Assembly: GCA_000711775.1 (NCBI GenBank)
Contig: ARYC01000359.1
Coordinates: 95,772-159,771, forward strand
DNA from: Oxytricha trifallax
Taxonomy: Eukaryota; Ciliophora; Spirotrichea; Sporadotrichida; Oxytrichidae
DNA: 64,000 nucleotides
Direction of reading: 5' to 3'
Both the position numbers and the translations under genes were made by a program. Positions 23,821 through 33,030 of the stretch are shown here, in pieces; within the stretch, counting starts at the first letter, position 1, and each line of letters begins with the position of its first letter. Below the pieces are notes generated by a model. The model had not been told where the DNA came from and did no database searches. It worked only from the letters and a program-made list of their open reading frames with translations.

Positions 23821-24196
23821 TATTATAATTATCTTATATTATTAATCAATTATTAAATTAATCACATTAAAACAAAAAGACAAATAATTTTAAAATTATT
23901 TGAATTAGTTTCTTATATTTTTTATTAATGCTGAATGAAAGTCAAAAGTAGACTTATATAAATGCATATAGATTTTTTATTTATTTATTAATGATGCATT
24001 AATTGAATCTAAGCCACAATATTTTCACTTAAAAAAACGGAATTTAATATTGTTATTGGTATGATAATTATAATTAATTCCTAATTATTTCTTGGCTTAT
24101 TCTTAAAATATAAATCTATTTATTTAATTTAATAATAAACTTTCAAAAATGATTGGAGTAATAATATAGTAAATTAACAAAGTTATTTCTTAGAAA
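23821..24196. other. AT-rich intergenic region
   Basis: Upstream of the FHIT-like gene and downstream of the channel stop codon. Homopolymer-rich, with no ORF or repeat that I can support. It should contain the FHIT promoter and two chromosome ends if each gene becomes a nanochromosome. Confidence 0.5.
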
Positions 24197-26271
24197 TCAG
24201 AAATTAGGTTCTTTCGAATTGAGTGGCCAATTACTGTGATTATATGTATCTTTATTCGGTTGCGTAACATTTCTGATGCTCAATGTATTTGCTCCTGCAT
24301 ACATATCACCATTATCAAAACCTATTTCCTCCAGCTGTGCTTCTATGTCATAAGAGTCTTTATAATTAGTTTGAATGACTTTATTTCTATGCTTCCTGAC
24401 TTCCCCTGTGTTCTCTCTGTGTTGCTTTATCTCTACGAAATTGTAATTTTGTAGGTTCTTTGGGATATTGAAGTATGAATATGATTCAACTTCTCTTTCT
24501 TGAGTTTGATAGTGAGTATCTTTGGAACCTTGATTTTACCCAAGTGAATCGTAGCAGCTGTTCCTTTGCCTCCTGTCGTTTCCATTTCTCCCTTGAAAAG
24601 TATACTCCAAATTTATCTTCAAATCACCCTCATCAAGCTTCCTGCTCTTCCTCTTTTCTCTTTCTTTCTCTTGATCTTTTGATTTTATACTCTCAGCACC
24701 TAGATTTGATAGGTATTTAAAAATAAAGCAACAATTTCAAAGAATATTACTGAATATTTTAGATATAAAAATTGTAATTAAAATGTTTATTTACACTTTA
24801 TTACATGAAATATTAAAGCTTATTAATTAAATTTGAAATTAAAAATATAATGATAGTTATTTAAAAAGAAGAAACTTATTAAAATAAACAATTGATATTA
24901 AAATGGCAAAAACAATATTATAACATTTTTTAATAAAAAATATAAAACTTTTAAAAATATTACTTAATAAGAATATAACCCTTAATTTGACTGATTATTA
25001 GTCTAGTGTCTTTAGCTATTCTTGATTGTTTTATCAGAAGATAGAACATTCTTATCAGAACTAAATAGTACAGATGAGTAGCTTCGTTCTTCTTCAATGG
25101 AACCAAGTCCCTGCCTAACGGAAAGCAGATGCTTCAGTTACTGCAAATTATTTAATTTTTCATTGTATCTTCCCAGATAGTCACTAACTTCTTTCCTTAC
25201 AATCATGAGTAATGCCAAGTTCTCAAAGACATCCATGAATTAATAGTCTTTATGGTGATTGTACTTTGGTAGATCTACTAATGCCAAATACTCCTCTTGC
25301 TTCAAATAATTGAACTCGTAAGACGAATCCCAACCAAGCGGATCCCCAAGGTAAATCAAGAACTTTCCATAATTTGTGCATCTAATAAAAGTTGTGGCCT
25401 ATTATTTATTATGTTAACAACTATTCTTACATTAGGGTCAAAGACTGACCAAATCTCTCTGAAGTGATCGCTGTGATCTGAGTTCAGAAGTTTATTGTCT
25501 TTCTCTGTTATATCATGGAATCCTTAAAGTATAATTGCTATGAATAGTTTAAGGTAGAGTAAGTCCACAAGAACAACATAGGAGAAGAAATATATCAATG
25601 AAAAGTAGTAGTCACCACATCCAATTGTCTCATCTACAAGAATAAATTATCAAGATTCAAGCTTACAATTATTGTTCACGTAATCATCATATGTAGGATT
25701 TTTTATGCATTGAAATTGATTTTATATACCTTATTAGTAGTCATTCATAAGCTTAGGCCAGTCTCCACCAGTAGATATTCTAAAGAGAGCTTATATAGAA
25801 TTTCCCATATTCTGAAAGTTTGCATCGTTATTTATCAATCCTCCAAGTTTAACATCAGCAAACAAATACATACCCAGTATTGAATAAATAAATATTATCA
25901 ATAGTAGAAGACTACCAATATTGGCCAATGCTGGTAGAGCTAACATGAAAGTTTGAAATATAATTTTAAGGGATTTATTTCTTCTGAAAAGCTTAAATAC
26001 TCTCCCAATTCTAAAGGATCTAACTATAGTTGTATTAGGGCCAAGTTGCACACTAGTCTTAGAAGCCAATATCATGCTGATGATAGTAATAACAGCAATT
26101 AAAACATCGAAATTATTCCAATCATCTTTAAAATACCTCACCCCAAATGCAATTATCTTAATGACAACTTCAGCAATAAAAACAAAGGCAAAAACGTAAT
26201 TTATTGTCTCTGTCACATTATCCAAAGCTTAATGTTGACCATACCATTCAAAAATTAGTATACAAATATTA

Positions 26272-26307
<36 letters not shown>

Positions 26308-29300
26308 TAATCCTCATCGGGGGCTCAAGGCCCCCCGGATGAATATACATGTTAAATGTATGTAAGGGACTAGCCCTTTTATAAAATTAGTTTTGAACTT
26401 TCTGTTCAAGGTATACTAAAACTTTGTGGTCATCTTCTTCCTCTTTTGTTCTATCTTCTTTTCTTGTTTTTGTTTGGTTGTCTCCTTTTTGGTTTGTTGT
26501 TCTTTCTCTTGGGTTTCTTTCCGTTTAGAATTTGGATGTATCCGTCCGCTTCTTTGAATTTGAGCTTGTTGTCTAGTGATTAAATTCTGATGGAGAAGCT
26601 GATTTCTTTCATAGCTATTTCTTCCTTAAGTCTTGTAGTGAGGAATTGGATTAGGTCGGACTTGATGAAATATGAGTGTTTTTGGAGGCATTTAAGGTAT
26701 ATTTTAACTCTGTTTGTGTGTTCCTCTGTCTCATAATTCATGTAAATGAAGCTTTTTTCGTTAGCTTCTGAGTTTTTCATGATGATGAGAGTGAAGAACT
26801 TCAGCATTTTTACTGAAGTATTAGATGGAGTAAAGTGGAGGTTGGTGTTCACATATGCTTTGAGCATATCGTCTGTTTTGTCGTATAGATCTTTTGCTGT
26901 GTCTTTGGTTAAAGGTGAGATTACTTTTAGACATCTGGCAAATTCCTCTATGATTGCGAAGTAGTCTGAATTAATGCTCTGGGTCCAGATAGATATGCAG
27001 GCTTCTCTTTTGTCTAGCCTATCTTAGAGTTAAGCCTTAGTGATTTGTTAGTTCATGTGTGGTATTACCTAATTTATAATTTATTATTATTAATTAATAG
27101 TTGGATCCTATTCTATTAATTAATTATTTCCTATTTAGTACTAATTTTTTATAGGTGCGTCATCACTTTTTTTGTTTTAGTTGAGTACGTCACGGTTATA
27201 TTTTAGGTAATTGTCAATTGTGTCATCACTTAGGTCAAGGAGGTCTTTGTAGTACTCCCTTTCATAAGTGAGGATTTAGGGTTATTACTTTTCCTGGGGT
27301 AATTCGTGTTCGATGATTGTTTATTGGCTAGAGTCTTCTTCATATGATTTGTCGCTGTAGAAGACTGGTTTTTCATCACTCCAGTCAGAGTCATCATCGT
27401 CTTGGTAGATGATTTTCTTTTCTATTTTTTTGGGTGGTTTGAAGGTGTACTACTTTTATGGGTAGTAAGGTTCGCTTATTAAGTTAAGCGGAGCCAGAGT
27501 CTTCTTTTCGTTGTCTATTGTTTTGGGTCCTGGAGCTGGTAAGTCTTCTGTTTCTGTGGTGTCCAGATGATTAGAGTTTGTGGTTTAAGGTTTAATGAAC
27601 TTGTTGTTTACTCTCAGAAGTCTTAGGAGTTAGTAGGTTTATATTATCCATATTTAATTAGTTGAAGCCTCGTATTCAGGTAGGTACTATAGTTTGTTGA
27701 GTTCTATTTAGTACTGATTTATATGTTCATGGCTTTTTCTGACTATTCTTTTTATGATGAAGGTTATGGCTTCTAGGATGTATAATCCCCACTGGTCTCT
27801 GTTGTTTTTAATGAGTCTCATGGTGTATGATGCTAGTTGTTTGTATTTTCCATTTTCTGCTAGCATATATATGAGGTCTCGGTCTTGTGCGTTTAGTATA
27901 CCCATTCTGTGTTTGTTATTTTAATTTATTAATATATTACAAATATTAAATAGAGCATATATATAATTTAGTGATTTAACAGCAAGAATGACTGTATTTA
28001 TCAGAATACATATAAGTATAAACTTATCAAAATGGCTATTTGTTGCAAGTTAAAAAAATGGACCTCTCCAGTCTTAATTAGGTTTCTTCATTCTTATCAT
28101 GGGTTTAGATTAGATTAGCATAATTTTATTGTTAAGCCATTTTCTCTGCTTTTTGGTCAACAAGAAATTCTTCCCCAAAACCTCTTTTTCTCTGTTATAT
28201 GTACTTATCACTACTCCTACAAACAAATTCAGCAGGAAAAAATTCCCAACCACTATAAAAGCAATGAAGAATATGGGAATGCCAGTATTATAAAAATGTT
28301 AGGGTGCCAGATCTATATCAGTAGTAGCAGCACTTTGATACATTAAGTCAACCCAATTAATAGTAGTGGATATTTAAAAGAGTGAAGACATCGCTTAACC
28401 AATATTATCAAAATTCAAAAAGAAGCGGTTCCATTCCCCTCCAACAACTAAACACTCCCATTTATCTTATATAGATTTATGATCAAAATTAGGTAAATGC
28501 TTTGTATCACAAAGAAATAATCTTCCTTTGAGATAGTTTATTCCTATCACTCCAAAAATCAAGTGAAATACAAGTGTTATGATTATTACATTAAAGATTC
28601 CAGGGAGAGCTATTCCTAGGGATCTTATAGATATCTTTAAGCCCTCGTTTTTACTGATTACTCTTATTGGCCTTAAGACTTTTAAAAGTCTGAGTACTTT
28701 AAGTACGCTTAAATCCTGAGAGGATACTATTAAAGACACTAGTGAAAGAATGGCAATTAACAAATCAGCTATATTCCAACTATTTCTTATGTAACTAGTT
28801 GAACCACAAAAAGCAAAACCATAAGCAATAATCTTAATAGCAGCTTCAAGCAAAAAAGCTGCAGTAAGAACTCCATCTATTTTAAATAAGACATCTGACA
28901 TCTAAGAATTTGGATCATTTAATGGATTGTCTAATGCTAACAAGACACTATTCAATATTCGTATACATTTAGTTTTAAATGAATCTATTATAAAATCTTC
29001 TTTAAATTGGCAACAATAAATCCAATCATAAGATACTCAAACTTGTTAGAGCTTACTTTTTCAAGTAAAAACTTTCTAAATCTATTATTTGGGGTAAAAA
29101 TATACAATGAACTTTCTCCCTTTTCTTTAAGGTCTGAATTTTCTTACTTTTTCTTTTATTTTTCCAATTCAATCTCACTTAAGATTCGAACTCTTCTCTT
29201 TTTACAGCAGTAAAAAATCTTTTGACAAATCTTTGCCAAAGTGACCTTCCATGTTATATTTTTATGTCTATTTACTGTATCTTAATGCAGCGACACTTGT

Positions 29301-32300
29301 TCAAAGTTTTCTATAAGAATAGCTATGAACAAGTTTAGCAATATGAATTAGCCAAAAATTAGTAAGCTAAGAAAGTAGAAGCTTGCAGTGACTGAATCTG
29401 TTACTCTATAATGATTGAAAAATATCTTTGTCCAGCCATCGTTAGCAAGTACAATGAATACTGAAACCAATGCTTGAATAAAAGAATTAAAAGTAGATTA
29501 AGGGTATTCTCCATCGTTAGAAGGCCTGTTATCTTTATCAAATTAGGCTTTGTAAGCAAACAACTCCATACCCAAAAGTGCATAAATCAAAATGAATAGC
29601 CCCATTAAAATTGAAATATTTGAGATATCTTTTATAGTGTTTGTAATGACTGTCAGTAAATCTTGAAAGTCTTTCCAGACCTTGGCCAACTAAAATATTC
29701 TGATTAATCTAAAGACTCTTAATGCAGATATAGCTCCACTACCAGCTGAGTTGTCAATTACAGTATATGAAGTAATCACATCAATAGAGCTTATAACCAC
29801 TACTCCACCATCAAACCAGTTAAACTTATCCCTTAGATAGAATTTTATTCCATTTGCACTTAATTTAAGGATAAGCTCTCCAAGAAATAGTCCAAAAAAT
29901 GTCAAGTTAAATACTTCAAGTAAATCTTCTTGTTTCCTATCAATTGGGTAGCGATCCATTGCAAGAACTATAGCATTGCCAATGATAGATAGCACTATTA
30001 TGAAACTGAATAAGTAAGATTTAACTATCACTAAACTGAAGGAATCAAAACCATTTTTTTAATTTTACATTATTTACAAGAAATTTTATTATATTTTATT
30101 AAAATTTCCAAAAACAAAAATATCTGATAGTTACTATATTATTAAAGATATAGTCCTATTAATTTTGAGGAAATTATTTAAAAAATAATTGTATATTTGC
30201 ATATTTATTTTGGGTTTCTAAAATACCATCTATTTTTGCTAGCTCTAACCAACAATAAGTTAGAAATCATTTGCTCATCAATTTTATTGAATAGTTTTTC
30301 TATCATGTTTTTCTTAATGAGTTGTGATTTGAACTTATTAAACATAAGTTCCTTAATATGCTGTTTCATAGTGAGTTCCTTTAAGTTTTGAGCAACTTTC
30401 AGAGACACTAAGGTCTTCTCTTCAAGTTCATCTTCTATGTCTTCATCCAAGTGAGATGGGTCGAAGCCTTTTTCAATCATTCTCTCCTACCTTATTTTCT
30501 CCCTTTCAATTAATAAAGTAAGATTTATGATTAATCATTAGATAAAAAAATTATAAATTCAAACAAATAGTTTTATTTTGCATTTTAGAAAAACTTATAT
30601 TTAAATTACTATATAAACCTTATTTCTTAATTTTTACACCAATTATTAATTATTTGCTTTAATAAAAAGCTAAAAATAAGCGATTTATTTTATCCACTTT
30701 TTATTTATAAATATACCTTACTTCTTGGAGTCTAGTCTGAATTTATTAAATAATTTAATTTTCATTGTCAATTCCATAAACGTTGTTCTTGCTCATTGCA
30801 TACCTTTTTCTAATATCTAAATCCATCCTCTGAAGTGTCTTCTTCTACTCATCGTAGAGTTTTTATTGCATTTTAATTCGAATCATAAGATCTTAGTTCG
30901 ATTCTGCATCTGTCAGTTGTCTTTTTATGTTATTAATTTGTTCATCTTCTTATGGATTAATCGAAAATGCTTTGCTCATCAAAGCTAGCCCAAAACCTGT
31001 AGCTATATTCTTGCCTGTGTTTAAAGAGTGTTATTTATGCAGAGTATTACTTTGCTCGCTTAGATCTTGAATAGCTTTAGCTTGTTACAGTTTCTCAGCT
31101 TCTTTTTATTTCTTAATCATCATTAATTACTTAAAAGGGCTTAGTTTTGCTCTATCTGGAGAGTCTAAGAAAATCTATTGCTAATCTAACTCCTCTTCTT
31201 TTTCTTCTTTTATTGGTTAAAACTCACCCATTTAATCTCTCTTATTGATATTTATTGATTTTGAAGACCCTTTGTTTTTCAATTGAAATTAAGATTTTCT
31301 TCTTTGATTAGTATTTGTCAATACTTCCAATTAAACTGATTTCGCGGTTCCTCTTCTGTCTTATCTACTCAATTCTTTCTCCATTTTCTTAATGTAAATC
31401 TTTTATTCTAATTGAGAAATCTTAGTGAAATTTGACATTATAACTGCTAGGATCAAGTTTAGCATGAAATAAGACCCGATTACAATTATGAAAATGCAAT
31501 ATATTTTACCAAATGCAGAGGTGTACCCATCAGATAACTATAAAAATAATTCTAAACTAAAATTTGTTTTACATTATACATTAGCTATGACCAGTTGTCT
31601 TTTGTGATAATTTGGAAAACAGCAAGTATAGCTTAACCGAAATTAGAAAAAGAGCTTATACCAAATTATATTCTTTCATCAAAGTATACTCCGTCATCAT
31701 CCAAACTTATTCCATAATCAATTGGATTTCCTAATAACTTATATTTATTTATAATAATTACCACAGTAGAGTCCATTGGGGCATACAAAGTCTCCATCAC
31801 CTGCTTGTGAACAAACTCTTGTGAACTCTTTACTCTTCGGCCAATAGGTGGAATTAACAGGTTAAAATATATTTACTCAAATAAATAATGCTATTATAGT
31901 TGTTCTGTAAGTCTACATTTATTGTAAAGGATGCCGTTAAATTGCTGCAATCCAAGAATCCCGAACAGCACAATCATAAATGACAGAAATATGGTTGCAT
32001 TTCCCAACTCAGGTAAAGATTAAAGCAAAGTTCTGACAATTCTCCTCATGCTTGGAATTGCGTTAATACTTCTTAATGGTCTTAGGACTCTCAAAATTCT
32101 AAGAGATTTCAAATTCACACTTGAAGCAACCAAATCTGCAAGTCTAAAAATAAATAAAACATGAATTTGGTTCAATATTTACCCAGTGATAACAATCGTC
32201 ATATCAATTAGATTCATAATTAGTTTAAGAATTTAATTAATTAATAAAATAAGATTCCAAGGATCTCTCATGTATGATAATTTATGAAACACAAACCCTT

Positions 32301-32852
32301 AAGCTACTATTTTGATAGCAGCTTCTATTGCGAAAATAACGGTAATACAATTTCCAATCATGTAGAGAACTTAATTATGATAAGTAGTAATGTCTCTGTC
32401 TGAATAATCAAACATGGCGAGACATATTGAATTTACAAGAATAATCAACATAATGAATCGATCAAAATATCTATAAATAGTAATTTATTTCGGAATTTAT
32501 TACCTCCACTCTGTAAGCCACACCAAAGCTTTTCTTAATGTATTTTCTTATTCGAAAAAGAACAAAGATTTCTTTGAGTACTATACAATTTTGCCATGCA
32601 CGGTAAAAATAGCATTATTTTCTAAGTTTTTCTTAACTTTTAACCTTGCCATATATTCCTCTTCTTAACCTATCAGTGTATGGACGGTTTCTGCTGCTAG
32701 ATTGGCCTGCATTAGAGCTCTCTCATCTCTTAATGACGATGAACCGTCTTCAGACTCTGATGGTAGTATTCGCCTCTATAATTATATAAACAATTTAATC
32801 AAAATACCCTAGTTAGATTTTAGGATCGATTAGAACTGCTTAAATCAGTCAT
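24197..32852 (-). CDS. four-domain voltage-gated cation channel alpha subunit (Ca/Na channel superfamily), interrupted by eight IESs
   Basis: Start ATG 32852 (MTDLSSSNRSQNLTR), TGA 24199-24197. Removing six short introns and eight IESs gives 1973 codons, an exact multiple of three. Four 6-TM repeats are clear. S4 sensors: I LRILRVLRPLRSI; II ALRVFRLIRIF; III VLKVLRLLKVLRPIR; IV IVRSFRIGRVFKLFRR. S6-type ends include LNLILAVIMSNF and LNLFVGVVISTYNREKE, the latter followed by a III-IV linker. Pore loops: I FQIITKDNWSQL, II IVLANDGWTKIF, III FQISTTINWVDL, IV FRISTGGDWPKL, so the filter position reads D, D, I, G. This is unlike EEEE calcium or DEKA sodium channels. A long basic I-II linker and a K/E/R-rich C-terminus are cytosolic. 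In ciliates such channels sit in ciliary membrane and trigger reversal; that role is inferred. Shares a 178-bp divergent upstream region with the EF-hand gene. Confidence 0.9.
24704..24990. other. IES, 281 bp, pointer ATTTGA (TCAAAT on coding strand)
   Basis: Direct repeats at 24704-24709 and 24985-24990. Joining yields NNQSN-LGAESIKSKDQEKE in one frame and links the channel body to an otherwise orphan charged C-terminal segment (24197-24709). The insert is extremely AT-rich. Confidence 0.82.
26314..26342. repeat. 3' stem-loop of the retroelement
   Basis: Imperfect palindrome TCATC-GGGGGC-TCAAG-GCCCCC-GGATGA in an otherwise AT-rich context, adjacent to the (AAT)n tail at 26276-26307. Likely recognition structure for a reverse transcriptase. 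Confidence 0.75.
26430..27905 (-). CDS. intact 491-aa ORF of the retroelement; ORF1-like, unknown family
   Basis: With TAA/TAG as Q, a single frame runs from ATG 27905 (MGILNAQDRDLIYMLAENGK) to TGA 26432-26430 without introns. The N-terminal 90 residues are helical (ANKYKQL-type heptads, IKRIVRKSHEHI). A central acidic/proline-rich linker (APGPKTIDNEKK, DDDDSDWSD) follows. A second helical domain (about residues 300-440) contains FFTLIIMKNSEANE and YLKCLQKHSYFIKSDLI. The last 30 residues are very basic (GKKPKRKNNKPKRRQPNKN). This layout, a helical domain plus basic tail, resembles nucleic-acid-binding ORF1 proteins of LINEs, but no sequence motif such as CCHC or RRM is visible. Being open and free of in-frame TGA suggests recent activity or selection. 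Confidence 0.7.
28950..29008. other. IES, 56 bp, pointer ATT (AAT on coding strand)
   Basis: ATT at 28950-28952 and 29006-29008 within S1 of domain III. Joining gives YLMIGFIVAN-SVLLALDNP in one frame; the phases on either side differ by exactly this length. Confidence 0.78.
30054..30211. other. IES, about 155 bp, A/T-run pointer
   Basis: Separates the I-II linker (ending WYFRNP) from S1 of domain II (GFDSFSLVIVKSYLF). The junction must lie in the T runs at 30054-30060 and 30208-30211; leaving three (or six) A residues on the coding strand restores the frame. Exact boundary ambiguous because the pointer is a homopolymer. Confidence 0.65.
30505..30724. other. IES, 217 bp, pointer TTC (GAA on coding strand)
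   Basis: TTC at 30505-30507 and 30722-30724. Joining gives QTRLQE-REKIRQERMIEKGF, a continuous charged helix, and the phases agree. A 3-bp pointer, so the support comes mainly from frame and from the abrupt change to AT-rich filler. Confidence 0.7.
31739..31753. other. candidate 10-bp micro-IES, pointer TTATA
   Basis: TTATA at 31739-31743 and 31749-31753. Deleting 10 bp converts the frame carrying YCGNYY into the frame carrying KLLGNPIDYGISLD in the pore turret of domain I. No GT-AG intron fits. Unusually short for an IES, so a sequencing indel is the alternative. Confidence 0.45.
31861..31904. other. IES, 41 bp, pointer GTT (AAC on coding strand)
   Basis: GTT at 31861-31863 and 31902-31904. 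Joining gives YNKCRLTE-PVNSTYWPKSKEF, in frame, in the extracellular turret of domain I. Confidence 0.72.
32210..32257. other. IES, 42 bp, pointer AGATTC (GAATCT on coding strand)
   Basis: Direct repeats at 32210-32215 and 32252-32257. Joining restores MRDPWN-LIDMTIVITGLADL, the conserved S2-S3 block of domain I. Without excision a 14-residue AT-encoded insert would split S3. Confidence 0.88.
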
Positions 32853-33030
32853 TAATCTTTTTATACTATTTGAATAATTAAGAGACTAATTAATTTTATA
32901 ATTTCTAAAAATTATTTAAAATATACTCAGCATTTGAGTTAAACTCGTTCAATTAATGAGATATAATATAATTATAAGATTATTAATTTTTATTTTATTT
33001 CATTACTAATTTCTGATAAAAAAATTGCAA
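32853..33030. promoter_or_regulatory. 178-bp divergent intergenic region (presumed bidirectional promoter)
   Basis: Lies between the start codons of the channel (-) and EF-hand (+) genes. Very AT-rich with no distinct box that I can defend. The arrangement suggests shared or back-to-back promoters. Confidence 0.4.

Larger units (their letters stand above)
26276..27937 (-). mobile_element. LINE/SINE-like retroelement, 1.66 kb, with 15-bp TSD, 3' stem-loop and (ATT)n tail
   Basis: Read on the - strand: a 15-bp direct repeat (TACAAATATTAAATA on +) at 26261-26275 and 27938-27952 flanks the element. The 5' UTR is about 32 nt; an intact 491-codon ORF follows; then about 85 nt of 3' UTR, a strong hairpin (26314-26342, GGGGGC/GCCCCC stem), and a tail of about 10 ATT triplets ending at the flank. 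Target duplication of variable length, a 3' stem-loop and a simple-repeat tail are hallmarks of target-primed reverse transcription. No reverse transcriptase is encoded, so it would be mobilised in trans or is an ORF1-only derivative. Confidence 0.75.
26246..27976. other. IES, 1728 bp, pointer ATT, containing a LINE-like element
   Basis: Splits S1 of domain IV. Joining at ATT (26246-26248 and 27974-27976) gives NTVILAVK-WYGQHQALDNV, which fits the expected S1-S2 sequence of four-domain channels residue for residue. Outside the retroelement the IES itself is only about 50 bp, so the element inserted into a small pre-existing IES, where it does not harm the gene. Confidence 0.8.

Noticed and set aside
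24236-24720. Two + strand ORFs (72 and 81 aa)
   Set aside because: They are antisense to the charged C-terminal segment of the channel gene, which joins in frame through an ATTTGA pointer.
26312-26343. Bacterial-type rho-independent terminator
   Set aside because: The hairpin is followed by an (ATT)n tail and a target duplication in a eukaryotic retroelement; it is better explained as a LINE/SINE 3' structure.
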